DNA of 22,336 bases from positions 1-22,336 of the forward strand of contig JAMPFK010000035.1 of the NCBI GenBank assembly GCA_023664485.1, given 5' to 3'. The position numbers and the translations under genes are program-made. The first letter of the stretch is position 1, and each line of letters begins with the position of its first letter. The notes beneath the pieces were generated by a model, which saw only the letters and a list, made by a program, of their open reading frames with translations, had not been told where the DNA came from and searched no databases. The DNA comes from Bacteroides fragilis. GTDB taxonomy: Bacteria > Bacillota > Clostridia > Lachnospirales > Lachnospiraceae. Positions 1 to 7,566 of this stretch are shown one piece after another.

Positions 1-52
1 CGATAATCTGAGTAAGTTTTCCACGGCTTTCGCCATTTTTCACTTCTGCCAT
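1..52 (-). CDS. atpD: ATP synthase F1 subunit beta, N-terminal fragment (runs off left edge)
   Basis: Only the first 17 codons are inside the window. They read MAEVKNGESRGKLTQII, which fits the start of F1 beta: a short polar N-terminus leading into the first beta strand. Its position as the next gene after atpG in an otherwise canonical atp operon is the strongest support. A purine-rich GAAAGGAA sequence precedes the ATG. Beta carries the catalytic nucleotide sites in the family, but none of those motifs is visible here. The leader between atpG and this gene holds one copy of the two-hairpin repeat described separately. Confidence 0.85.
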   Translation of the reverse strand, partial: MAEVKNGESRGKLTQII

Positions 53-126
53 CTTCTTTTCCTTTCTATATTTTCAGTCTTTTTCGCTATGCCTCTTTCT
101 CAGCCTGCTGTATTGGAACGCAAACA

Positions 127-182
127 CAGTCCTCTATGAAAAAGGCATAAATCCACGGTCGAAAATCTTCGGTTTTCAACCT
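127..182 (-). repeat. Two-hairpin intergenic element, copy C (atpG-atpD gap)
   Basis: This is the most diverged of three copies in the atp operon. Read on the minus (mRNA) strand it starts 4 nt after the atpG stop. Stem 1 pairs GGTTGAAAA with TTTTCGACC, using one U-G wobble that would be a C-A mismatch on the other strand. Stem 2 pairs TTTATG with CATAGA around a CCTTTTT loop, again with one wobble. It ends in GGACTG, matching the AGACTG ends of the other copies. Confidence 0.65.
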
Positions 183-186
183 GTCG

Positions 187-1053
187 TCAGGAAATCGCGT
201 TCGCTCCTGCGATAATCTCTGTTAATTCCTGTGTAATAGAGCCCTGTCTTGCTCTGTTATACATCAGCGATAAGTGGTCTATCATTTCTTCAGCATTGCT
301 CGTTGCGGAATCCATTGCCTGCATTCTTGCGCCATTCTCACTGGCCACCGCTTCTATCAGGCCGCCATATATCAGACTCGTAACATATTTGGGAATAATC
401 ATCTCAAGCGCCTCGTCGTCATTCGGTTCAAAGCTCATGAGCGCCCTGCTCTCTTTTGCCTGCGTCTCCTCCGCCTTCTTTTCCGGTTCCACCGGAAGGA
501 GTTTCAACAGGGTCGGCTCATGTACAACGGTATTCTTAAAAGCGGTATATGCAAGATAAATCTCTCCGACCTCGCCTTTTGTATAGGCTTCCAACACTCT
601 GGAGCTGAGCGCCATCGCATCGACATAGAGCGGTTCTTCGATAATATCGGAATTCTCCTCCACGATCTCATAGCCGTGACGATGCAGCGCATCTTTCCCC
701 TTTTTGCCTACCGCATAAATGCGAAGATCCTCTTTGGGAAACCCGCTCTGCTGTGTAACCAGTTTCACGATATTGGAATTGTAACCGCCCGCAAGCCCTC
801 TGTTGGAGGTTATCACGATGACTGCCTTTTTCGCGGACTCTCCTCCGTTCAGATAGGGATGGTTCAAATTTCCCGTCCTGGCCAGCACAGAAGTCACGGT
901 CTCGTACATACATTGAAAATATGCTTTGGACTGTTCCGCGCGCTGTTTTGCTCTCTGCAGTTTAACAGTAGAAACAAGTTTCATTGCTTTGGTAATCTGC
1001 TGCGTACTCTGAATACTGCCCTTACGCCTTTTGATATCTCTCATTGAGGCCAT
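187..1053 (-). CDS. atpG: ATP synthase F1 subunit gamma
   Basis: This is the central rotor shaft of F1, coupling rotation of the membrane c ring to catalysis in alpha3beta3. The 288-residue length is normal for the family. The N-terminal helix begins MASMRDIKRRKGSIQSTQQI and contains the typical ITKAMKLV stretch. The C-terminal helix has the family pattern around NAEEMIDHLSLMYNRARQ and the ITQEL-TEII-GA end. The ATG is preceded by GGAGG at good spacing. It lies between atpA and atpD as expected. A short insertion rich in Lys/Glu lies near residues 190-205, a region variable among gammas. Two-hairpin repeats sit on both sides of the gene. Confidence 0.96.
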   Translation of the reverse strand: MASMRDIKRRKGSIQSTQQITKAMKLVSTVKLQRAKQRAEQSKAYFQCMYETVTSVLARTGNLNHPYLNGGESAKKAVIVITSNRGLAGGYNSNIVKLVTQQSGFPKEDLRIYAVGKKGKDALHRHGYEIVEENSDIIEEPLYVDAMALSSRVLEAYTKGEVGEIYLAYTAFKNTVVHEPTLLKLLPVEPEKKAEETQAKESRALMSFEPNDDEALEMIIPKYVTSLIYGGLIEAVASENGARMQAMDSATSNAEEMIDHLSLMYNRARQGSITQELTEIIAGANAIS

Positions 1054-1073
1054 AGTAATCCTCCATTTCTACC

Positions 1074-1135
1074 CAGTCTGCGATATTTGTGACTAAAAGG
1101 CACAAATTCGCGGTTGAAAAATTATTTTTCAACCT
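1074..1135 (-). repeat. Two-hairpin intergenic element, copy B (atpA-atpG gap)
   Basis: On the minus strand it begins inside the atpA TAG stop codon. Stem 1 is a perfect 10-bp hairpin, GGTTGAAAAA / TTTTTCAACC, with a 3-nt loop. Stem 2 pairs GCGA with TCGC and ATTTGTG with CACAAAT. It ends CGCAGACTG. The stem bases differ from copy A but keep pairing, so the structure is conserved more than the sequence. Confidence 0.75.
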
Positions 1136-2639
1136 ATTTAAACTGCGCCTTGCATTCTTCGATCGCTTTTCTGAGTTTTCCTTCCGTTTCTTCGGAAATA
1201 ACTTTCTCCGCCGCAATGGCGCTCGGAATCTCAGGATATTTGGTATCCAGGAACTCAAAAAGCTCTGTCTCAAATCTGGTAATATCTTCTACCGGAACGT
1301 CCAGCAGATATTTATTCGTCGCCGCAAAAATAATAATTACCTGATACTGTACCGGCATCGGTTTGTATTGAGGCTGTTTCAGGACCTCTTTGATCCTTTC
1401 ACCCTGCGCCAGCTTTTCTTTCGTATCCGCATCCAATTCGGAACCGAACTGCGAGAAAGCGGCGAGCTCACGATACTGTGCCAGCTCTACGCGGATAGGC
1501 GCCGCAATTTTCTTCATCGCCTTGATCTGCGCCGCACCGCCTACGCGGGATACGGAAAGACCGGCATTTACCGCGGGTCTGAAACCGGAATTGAACATTT
1601 CTGTTTCCAGATAAATCTGACCGTCCGTGATAGAAATAACGTTGGTCGGAATATAAGCGGATACGTCTCCTGCCTGTGTCTCGATGATCGGCAGCGCCGT
1701 CAGGGAACCGCCGCCGTATTCCTCGTTCATCCTGGCCGCACGCTCCAGCAGTCTGGAATGCAGATAGAAAACGTCGCCCGGATACGCTTCACGTCCCGGC
1801 GGCCTTCTCAGAAGCAGGGAGAGTGTACGGTATGCAACGGCATGTTTGCTCAGGTCGTCATAAACAACAAGGACATCCTCGCCGTTCTCCATCCATTCCT
1901 CGCCGATCGCACAGCCGGAATACGGCGCAATATACTGTAACGGTGCGAGCTCGCTCGCCGAAGCGACAACTACTGTCGTATAGCTCATCGCACCAAATTC
2001 ATTCAACGTTTTTACAATAGAAGCGACAGTGGACGCTTTCTGGCCGATCGCCACATAAACGCATTTCACATCCTGTCCCTTCTGATTGATAATCGTATCG
2101 ATCGCAATCGCCGTCTTACCGGTCTGTCTGTCGCCGATGATCAGCTCTCTCTGTCCTCTTCCGATAGGCACCATGGCATCGATCGCCTTGATTCCTGTCT
2201 GCAGCGGCGTATCAACGGATTTTCTCGTAATAACGCCGGATGCCACTCTTTCAATCTTACGATATCTGTCAGTCTGAATCGGTCCTTTGCCATCGATAGG
2301 CATACCAAGAGCATTGATAACACGGCCGAGCATACAGTCGCCGACCGGTACTTCCACAACTCTGCCCGTTGTCTTTACCATATCACCTTCGTTGATATTA
2401 TGCTGGCTTCCGAGAAGTACGGCGCCGACATTATCTTCTTCAAGGTTGAGTACCATGCCGTAAACATCGCCGGGGAACTCTAACAATTCGCCCTGCATTG
2501 CATTTTCAAGTCCGTGTACACGCGCGATACCGTCTGCTACCTGAATGACCGTACCGACGTCCGATACTTCCAGCGCAGAAGAATATCTCTTGATTTGATC
2601 CTTAATGACTGAACTTATTTCTTCTGGTCTTAAATTCAT
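1134..2639 (-). CDS. atpA: ATP synthase F1 subunit alpha
   Basis: This is the non-catalytic nucleotide-binding subunit of the F1 hexamer. The 501-residue length is standard. The P-loop GDRQTGKT is at residues 169-176. The conserved SVSRVGGAAQ segment at 362-371 contains the arginine finger (about R365). The N-terminus MNLRPEEISSVIKDQI is typical, and this helix contacts the delta subunit. The ATG start is preceded by a modest AAAGGTG. It follows atpH after a short gap of about 56 nt. Its TAG stop overlaps the first base of a two-hairpin repeat that fills the gap to atpG. Confidence 0.98.
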   Translation of the reverse strand: MNLRPEEISSVIKDQIKRYSSALEVSDVGTVIQVADGIARVHGLENAMQGELLEFPGDVYGMVLNLEEDNVGAVLLGSQHNINEGDMVKTTGRVVEVPVGDCMLGRVINALGMPIDGKGPIQTDRYRKIERVASGVITRKSVDTPLQTGIKAIDAMVPIGRGQRELIIGDRQTGKTAIAIDTIINQKGQDVKCVYVAIGQKASTVASIVKTLNEFGAMSYTTVVVASASELAPLQYIAPYSGCAIGEEWMENGEDVLVVYDDLSKHAVAYRTLSLLLRRPPGREAYPGDVFYLHSRLLERAARMNEEYGGGSLTALPIIETQAGDVSAYIPTNVISITDGQIYLETEMFNSGFRPAVNAGLSVSRVGGAAQIKAMKKIAAPIRVELAQYRELAAFSQFGSELDADTKEKLAQGERIKEVLKQPQYKPMPVQYQVIIIFAATNKYLLDVPVEDITRFETELFEFLDTKYPEIPSAIAAEKVISEETEGKLRKAIEECKAQFK

Positions 2640-2695
2640 GGATCATACGCACCTTTCTTTTTGAATTTCACCTCAGGCTGTTTTCGCCTGCGGCA

Positions 2696-3241
2696 TTATA
2701 TTTGAACTTTTAATAACTCTTTCTGCAGTTCATTTAATTTCGTACTGATACTGCTGTCTACAACTCTGTCTCCGATGCGGATCACCATCCCGCCGATCAA
2801 GGCGGCGTCCTGCTTATACTGAATCTCCATGGACTTATAATCCGTGGTATCAAGCAGCTTCTGTTCCACCTTTTTACACTGATCGGCTCTCAGAGGTACG
2901 GCCGTTGTTACGGTCGCGACGCCGATTCCTTTATACTTCTTCACTTCCGTCAGAAAATATTCCAGAATCCCATCGATTTCCTGATAGCGGTCTTTGGAAA
3001 TAATAATCGTCAGAAATCCCAGCAGTTCATCGGAAATCCTCCCCTTAAAAACATTCGTGACGACCTGGATCTTCTCATCTTTGTTGATTTTCGGATGAGT
3101 CATCAGTCTGCCAAATTCATCGTTTTCCTTCAGGATCTTCTGAAGCTGTCCGATTTCATCGAGCAGATCGTCCACTTTGTTCTCTTCTACTGCAAGCTCG
3201 AATAACGCATCTCCGTATGTTTTTGAAATTAGCTTAGCCAT
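2696..3241 (-). CDS. atpH: ATP synthase F1 subunit delta
   Basis: This subunit joins F1 to the peripheral stalk by binding alpha N-termini and subunit b. The 181-residue protein starts MAKLISKTYGDALFELAVEE, the usual opening helix. The C-terminal part has the family pattern DAALIGGMVIRIGDRVVDSS near residues 143-163. The ATG start overlaps the end of atpF by 13 nt, so translation is probably coupled. The order atpF-atpH-atpA is canonical, which makes the assignment secure despite generally low sequence conservation of delta. Confidence 0.96.
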   Translation of the reverse strand: MAKLISKTYGDALFELAVEENKVDDLLDEIGQLQKILKENDEFGRLMTHPKINKDEKIQVVTNVFKGRISDELLGFLTIIISKDRYQEIDGILEYFLTEVKKYKGIGVATVTTAVPLRADQCKKVEQKLLDTTDYKSMEIQYKQDAALIGGMVIRIGDRVVDSSISTKLNELQKELLKVQI

Positions 3242-3792
3242 GTGCTGTCACCCATTTCTTTCAGCGTTTCCTCGATCAGACTGTCCTGTACAGTTGTATC
3301 AATCGCCGCATTTACAACCTTTCCGGCCATTAAAGATGCCAATACCACCATCTCCCGCTTCACTTCGTCAGCCGCTTTCTTCTTTTCCAGTTCGGCTTCC
3401 ACATTCGCCCTCTCGATAATTCTGGCCGCTTCTTCCTTCGCCTGTGCCACAATCTTATTCTCGTTCGCCAATGCTTTCTTCCGCGCTTCGCTGAGGATGT
3501 TCTCCGCTTCCTTATCAATCTCTTTTAACCTGGTCTCGTACTCGGCCTTTAAGCCCTTCGCTTCCGCCATATCTTTTGCGGCGCTGTCGAGTTCATTCCT
3601 GATCTTATCCTGCCGCTTCTGAAGCATATCCCTTACCGGATTAAATAACAGATGTGATGCTATCAGAAACAATGCAAAAACCGCGATGATCATCAAAACA
3701 GCATCTGCAATCAGCTGTAAATCCAGATCGAACAGCCTCGGCGTCATTTCCGCGGCCGCCAGTACCAGGTTCGTGCTTACTATCGTATTCAA
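3229..3792 (-). CDS. atpF: ATP synthase F0 subunit b, TTG start
   Basis: This is the peripheral stalk subunit. One transmembrane segment lies around residues 28-50, followed by NPVRDMLQKRQDKI and a long charged, Ala/Glu/Lys-rich helix that should dimerise as a coiled coil. The 187-residue length is slightly long, with about 25 residues before the membrane helix. The start is TTG (bases 3792-3790), supported by an excellent AAAGGAGG at 3801-3808 with 8-nt spacing. The gene lies 45 nt after atpE and overlaps atpH by 13 nt. A TTG start may moderate translation of b relative to the highly used c subunit upstream, but that is inference. Confidence 0.95.
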   Translation of the reverse strand: MNTIVSTNLVLAAAEMTPRLFDLDLQLIADAVLMIIAVFALFLIASHLLFNPVRDMLQKRQDKIRNELDSAAKDMAEAKGLKAEYETRLKEIDKEAENILSEARKKALANENKIVAQAKEEAARIIERANVEAELEKKKAADEVKREMVVLASLMAGKVVNAAIDTTVQDSLIEETLKEMGDSTWLS

Positions 3793-3837
3793 GCTCCAAG
3801 CCTCCTTTCTCTATTCTCCCTTTTATCACAGAGGCTC

Positions 3838-4092
3838 TTAAGGTACAAGAGGTTTTACGAATAAGAGCAGCATTGCTATGAGCAGACCGTACAGACCTGT
3901 CGTCTCCGCTACTGCCTGTCCTAATAACATGGTAGAAGTAACATCCGATTTTGCACCCGGATTTCTGCCTACGGCCGCCGCCGCGTGTCCCGCCGCGATA
4001 CCCTGGCCAACGCCAGGCCCGATACCTGCGATAACCGCAAGTCCTGCTCCAATTGCCGAACATCCCAAGATAAAATTAGTGTTAAATTCCAT
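3838..4092 (-). CDS. atpE: ATP synthase F0 subunit c, predicted Na+-binding type
   Basis: This is the proteolipid forming the rotor ring. Two hydrophobic helices are joined by the polar loop GRNPGAK. Two in-frame ATGs exist (4098 and 4092). AAGGAGG at 4101-4107 lies only 2 nt from the first and 8 nt from the second, so 4092 is preferred, giving 84 residues. Counting from the upstream Met, the ion-site residues are Q32, V63, E65, T66, T67 and Y70 (GQG in helix 1; QAVAETTGLY in helix 2). This matches the Na+ site known from the Ilyobacter tartaricus c ring, with T replacing S at 66. H+-only rings normally lack the Gln and Ser/Thr ligands. Na+ coupling is therefore a strong but untested prediction. 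Confidence 0.96.
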   Translation of the reverse strand: MEFNTNFILGCSAIGAGLAVIAGIGPGVGQGIAAGHAAAAVGRNPGAKSDVTSTMLLGQAVAETTGLYGLLIAMLLLFVKPLVP

Positions 4093-4157
4093 TTTCATTT
4101 CCTCCTTATAATTACCTGAAAAATCAGGTTCATTGAACGTGAATTAGAATCAATTCT

Positions 4158-4214
4158 CAGTCTGCGACGTTTGCGAATGCAAACTCGCGGTCGAAAATCT
4201 CCGATTTTCGACCT
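4158..4214 (-). repeat. Two-hairpin intergenic element, copy A (atpB-atpE gap)
   Basis: This is the best-preserved of the three copies. On the minus strand it follows the atpB stop almost directly. Stem 1 is a perfect 11-bp hairpin (bases 4189-4199 with 4203-4213, 3-nt loop). Stem 2 pairs GCGA with TCGC and GTTTGC with GCAAAC (4164-4188) around a 4-nt ATTC loop, with one bulged base. It ends CGCAGACTG. There is no U-run directly after either stem, so it does not look like a classical terminator. Confidence 0.78.
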
Positions 4215-4217
4215 TTT

Positions 4218-4937
4218 TTAATCCGTAGTGCAGGCGTCTGTAATGTAGGTCATCGTCAGCATACAGAATACATACGTCTGAATTGCTCCGGAGAACAAAT
4301 CAAAATAAACGTGCAGCACCGCCGGCCATATGATCGCTATCCTGGACAGCAGCCCATATACCAGCGCCATCATGACCGTTCCCGAAAGAACGTTCGCGAA
4401 CAAACGCAGCGACAGCGATATTGGGACTGCGACATCACCTACCACATTAATGGGCGCCCAAATCGGCCATGGATCGCACAGTCCGGCAATCACGCCTTTG
4501 ACCTTCTGGTATCTGAATTTATTGAAATGAATCAGCGTAAAAGTCATGATACCGAGCGGAAGCGTCACGCCATAGTCCGCGGTAGGCGGCCGCAGCCCGA
4601 ACAGGCCTGAAATATTGCTCAGAAGAATAAAGATAAAAATGGTCCCGATATAATTCCGGAACTGGGGCGAAAATTTACCCATAACGCCGCCAATCATATT
4701 ATCCAGCATTTCTACGACCATCTCTACGATATTCTGGAACGTTCCCGGCACCTCTGACGCATATTTAATAGCTCTGTTCGCCGCGAAGCAGAATCCGATG
4801 ATCACCAGCATGACGATCAGAACACAGACATGCGTCGTCGTTATCCAGACCGTCTGTCCGAAAAGCTGATAGGAAAATACGCCGTGTATCATAAAATCGA
4901 TATCTGCACCGCCGGACATTAAAATTCCCTGTCCCAT
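4218..4937 (-). CDS. atpB: ATP synthase F0 subunit a
   Basis: This is the stator membrane subunit that forms the ion half-channels against the c ring. The 239-residue, strongly hydrophobic protein carries the invariant arginine in SLSLRLFANVLSG (R178) and the family segment RPPTADYGVTLPLG at 116-129. The C-terminus has GAIQTYVFCMLTMTYI, the usual last helix. The start ATG is preceded by an AGGAGG-like site just upstream. The order atpI-atpB-atpE is canonical. The downstream gap to atpE contains two-hairpin copy A. Confidence 0.97.
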   Translation of the reverse strand: MGQGILMSGGADIDFMIHGVFSYQLFGQTVWITTTHVCVLIVMLVIIGFCFAANRAIKYASEVPGTFQNIVEMVVEMLDNMIGGVMGKFSPQFRNYIGTIFIFILLSNISGLFGLRPPTADYGVTLPLGIMTFTLIHFNKFRYQKVKGVIAGLCDPWPIWAPINVVGDVAVPISLSLRLFANVLSGTVMMALVYGLLSRIAIIWPAVLHVYFDLFSGAIQTYVFCMLTMTYITDACTTD

Positions 4938-4974
4938 ATTCTCACCTCCTTATCAACGTATTTTAGTCTCCAGA

Positions 4975-5376
4975 TTATATTTTAAAAAGTTTTGAACTGA
5001 TCTTACGGGTAAAGGGCTGCATATAGGCGGATATTTTCATTCCCATATAGCCCAGAAAAGCCAGTATCGGATCGGCAAATCCGCTGACCGCGAGCAGCGC
5101 CATCGCTGCCGCCAGAATAAAATACCGGAGAAGATACTGCGTACCGACCGTTTTACCCGCATCCTTAGACGCCATATCCAGACTTCTGTCGATTGTCCAC
5201 CACATATGGACAGAACCGGCAATCGCAAGAAGGACGCCAATCCATAACCCTATGCTGTACTCCGGTTTCCGGGAAAAAAACAGAATAATAATCTGGCACG
5301 CCGCGCCATAAAGAAAAATACCCAGACACAGATCAAACAATGTCGCATCAATTTTTATCTTCCCGTCTTTTTCCAT
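4975..5376 (-). CDS. atpI: ATP synthase subunit I-like membrane protein
   Basis: A 133-residue protein with four predicted membrane spans, roughly residues 11-34, 41-60, 81-99 and 102-120. Position directly before atpB and the four-helix form fit the AtpI/subunit I family, thought to help assemble the c ring; sequence similarity in this family is low. The frame is open further upstream, but those codons lie inside the charged tail of the preceding gene, so the ATG at 5376 (MEKDGKIKIDATLFD) is chosen. It overlaps the preceding gene by 29 nt and its ribosome site is weak, suggesting translational coupling. Confidence 0.75.
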   Translation of the reverse strand: MEKDGKIKIDATLFDLCLGIFLYGAACQIIILFFSRKPEYSIGLWIGVLLAIAGSVHMWWTIDRSLDMASKDAGKTVGTQYLLRYFILAAAMALLAVSGFADPILAFLGYMGMKISAYMQPFTRKISSKLFKI

Positions 5377-5635
5377 CCTGTTCTTCTTTCTGTCCTTCCT
5401 TCCTGTGTTTTCGTGTCTGCGCCGGTTTTTCATAGATTCTTTTTGCAAACCGGAATACATTCCGGAAACCGGCCGCCGCTCCGATGAAAAACAGGACAAC
5501 TACCCAAAAAGAAGTCCCACACCTTTTATCGATCGCGATGCCAATAAAAGAGCATAGGAAAATGGGAACAAGCATATTGATGCCGAACTGACTGATCATC
5601 ATCAGTGAATGATAGACATTATGATTATACTTCAC
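5348..5635 (-). CDS. atpZ: AtpZ/AtpI family small membrane protein, GTG start
   Basis: A 95-residue protein with two membrane helices (about 15-35 and 42-56) joined by DKRCGTSF, followed by a highly charged Lys/Arg/Glu tail. This matches AtpZ-type proteins encoded first in many atp operons, where roles in assembly or Mg2+/Ca2+ movement have been proposed. The start codon is GTG (5635-5633), supported by AAGGGG at 5643-5648 with 7-nt spacing; the next Met lies inside the first helix. It is the first gene after the operon promoter. The symbol rests on position and topology more than on sequence. Confidence 0.75.
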   Translation of the reverse strand: MKYNHNVYHSLMMISQFGINMLVPIFLCSFIGIAIDKRCGTSFWVVVLFFIGAAAGFRNVFRFAKRIYEKPAQTRKHRKEGQKEEQDGKRREDKN

Positions 5636-5676
5636 TACTTTTCCCCTTCAACTTCTCCTTACACTATACGGCTTAA

Positions 5677-5705
5677 ATTATACCCATTTTTTACCGCGAT
5701 GTCCA
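5677..5705 (-). promoter_or_regulatory. Sigma-A type promoter of the ATP synthase operon
   Basis: On the minus strand TGGACA (5705-5700) and TATAAT (5682-5677) are separated by exactly 17 nt. The -10 hexamer is perfect and the -35 matches 5 of 6. It lies about 40 nt before the atpZ start with no other gene between, so it most likely drives the whole operon. Confidence 0.85.
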
Positions 5706-5841
5706 GTATTATTGTTAAAAACAGGTGAAATTGAAAAGAAATCAGACAAATTTCCGTTGACTTTTCCCTCCCCGCAGTGTACTTTATTAATTATACACTT
5801 AATTTCATGCAAATACGCATTCTCTATTTTCAGGAGGTACC

Positions 5842-6342
5842 ATGCCAGCGCCTATATTATATCGCAAAAGAATCATTCCGAAAGAATGCATTCTGTTAAA
5901 AGACGACCAGATACTATATCAGGATAAGGAAATCATCGTTACCGGCTGGCATTCCCTGAAGCCGAAGAAGGATCTTCACCACGGCTATTCCTGCTACTTT
6001 CTGAAAGAAGGCTGCAAAGTCAGTAAGTTCTACAGAAAGGACAACTCTCTGCTCTACTGGTACTGCGATATCGTAGAGCATACATACCAGCCGGAAACAA
6101 ATACTTATATCTTTACGGATCTTCTCACCGATGTCATCATCTATCCTGACGGTTTTGTCAAAGTCGTAGACATTGATGAACTCGTTACGGCCCTCAATGA
6201 GAAACTGATTTCCGAAGATACTCTCAAAAGATCCCTGCTCAGCCTGAGCGGCCTCCTGGAGATTATCTATTCCGGAAAATTCGATACGTTAAAAGCGCCC
6301 ATCGAACGCTTTGTAAATCATGAAGACTCCGCCAATCTCTGA
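5842..6342 (+). CDS. DUF402 domain protein (possible nucleotide phosphatase-like fold)
   Basis: A 166-residue soluble protein. The core WYCDIVE (about 73-79) and TDLLTDVIIYPDGFVKVVD (about 92-110), followed by DELVTAL, fits the DUF402 family. Some DUF402 members (NtdP types) hydrolyse nucleoside tri- and diphosphates; whether this one does is unknown, so no symbol is given. The ATG is preceded by a perfect AGGAGG at 5832-5837 with short 4-nt spacing. A TTGACT at 5757-5762 may be its -35, but no good -10 stands out. It is the only plus-strand gene in the left 18 kb, divergent from atpZ, and ends 3 nt before the end of the convergent hydrolase gene. Confidence 0.85.
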   Translation: MPAPILYRKRIIPKECILLKDDQILYQDKEIIVTGWHSLKPKKDLHHGYSCYFLKEGCKVSKFYRKDNSLLYWYCDIVEHTYQPETNTYIFTDLLTDVIIYPDGFVKVVDIDELVTALNEKLISEDTLKRSLLSLSGLLEIIYSGKFDTLKAPIERFVNHEDSANL

Positions 6343-6345
6343 TCT

Positions 6346-7542
6346 CTAATAGAAAATATGGCCTCCAATCGTATATCTCGGCGTAACGCCTTCTATCGGC
6401 GTCCGGAAATAGACGCAGTTCCCAACATTCGTCGTGCCGGACATTACTTCGTCCGCCGCCCGATAGCAGTTCTCGTTCGCCCTTCCTTCCGCCAATGCCA
6501 GCGCCAGCCTTCCGCTCGCGACCGGCGAGAATTGGCCGGATTGATAAATAACACCAACTATTGTATCCGGATAGACCGAGCTCAATACTCTGTTCATGAC
6601 AACAGATCCCACGGCCACCTGTCCGCTGTAGGGCTCCGCTCCCGCTTCACAGTAAATCAGATTGGCGAGCAGATATCTGTCGCCTTCCGCGAAGCTCACC
6701 TCGGAGATATCCCGCCAGCTCGACTGAGCCGCCAGCTCCGCCATACGGATTTCTTCCGCCAGCTTTGCCCGCAGCGCCGCAAGATTCTCTTCCTGTTCCT
6801 TCAACTGCTGCTCATAAGCCGCCGCCGCGGCTTCCGCATCGGAAATCTCATCCGAAGTTACCGCAAGGGAATTGCTCGCCTGGCTGACCAGCCCGGAGAC
6901 CCGGCTCTGTTCCGCCACCACCTGAACCTTGTAGTTATCCAGCTCGTTTTTATCATTTTCAAGCTGTGCTTTTGCCATTTCCAGCTCCGCCGCGATTCCC
7001 TCGATCCGGGCCTGCGTATCCTTATACTCCTGAAGCGTCTTTTGCTCATAGGCTGACAGCTGTTCGATATAATCGCTCCGGTTCAGCAGCTCCGCATAGC
7101 TTTCCGCCGAAAAAATCATTTCCAGATACAGACTGTCGCTCTCCTCATACAGGAACTTAATCTGCAGCTTCATGTTTTCATACTGTTCCTCTTTTACGGC
7201 GATCGCTTCTTTCAGCTCCTGATTTGCCACCTCTATCATCTGACTGGTTTCGTCGATTTCCGCTTCCTTCTCCGCGATCCTGCCCTCCAGCGCGCTCAGG
7301 TTATTGCCGACCTGCTGCAGCTCCGTATTCAGATTCGACAGAGTGCCTTCCAGAGAGTCCTTCTGCTCATTCAATGCATCCAGGTTTTCTTTCGTTTCTC
7401 CAAGCTGTGATTCCGTATTCTTTTTTTCCTGTTCCGCATCCTTAATCTGCTGTCTTGTCTCCTCCGTAGCATAAACCGAAACAGGTACTGCTCCGAGAAG
7501 CAGGACGAACGCCCATGCAGCCGCCTTTTGCCTGAATTTCAT
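6346..7542 (-). CDS. Secreted coiled-coil protein with C-terminal SleB-type cell wall hydrolase domain
   Basis: A 398-residue protein. A signal peptide covers about residues 1-25, ending VYA before TEE. Residues about 27-270 are a Glu/Gln/Lys/Ala-rich coiled coil resembling the N-terminal part of PcsB-like peptidoglycan hydrolases, including a YLEMIFSAESYAELLNR segment. Residues about 288-398 form a Hydrolase_2 (SleB) domain: LANLIYCEAGAEPY has the conserved glutamate (E299), followed by GQVAVGSVVMNRV, and the protein ends GGHIFY. SleB domains cleave peptidoglycan, acting on spore cortex in Bacillus; a vegetative role is also possible. GAGGGG precedes the ATG. It is last in the rpiB-side run and lies tail-to-tail with the DUF402 gene. 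Confidence 0.88.
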   Translation of the reverse strand: MKFRQKAAAWAFVLLLGAVPVSVYATEETRQQIKDAEQEKKNTESQLGETKENLDALNEQKDSLEGTLSNLNTELQQVGNNLSALEGRIAEKEAEIDETSQMIEVANQELKEAIAVKEEQYENMKLQIKFLYEESDSLYLEMIFSAESYAELLNRSDYIEQLSAYEQKTLQEYKDTQARIEGIAAELEMAKAQLENDKNELDNYKVQVVAEQSRVSGLVSQASNSLAVTSDEISDAEAAAAAYEQQLKEQEENLAALRAKLAEEIRMAELAAQSSWRDISEVSFAEGDRYLLANLIYCEAGAEPYSGQVAVGSVVMNRVLSSVYPDTIVGVIYQSGQFSPVASGRLALALAEGRANENCYRAADEVMSGTTNVGNCVYFRTPIEGVTPRYTIGGHIFY

Positions 7543-7566
7543 AAAAACCCCTCATATACTTCTGAT

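Noticed and set aside
274..1047. A long plus-strand frame opposite atpG, and similar ones opposite atpA, ecfA and other genes
   Set aside because: They are antisense shadows of well-identified genes, rich in Arg, His and Cys, with no motifs or ribosome sites.
5377..5499. An upstream extension of the AtpI-like frame
   Set aside because: These codons overlap the well-supported charged tail of AtpZ and translate to a basic stretch without family features.
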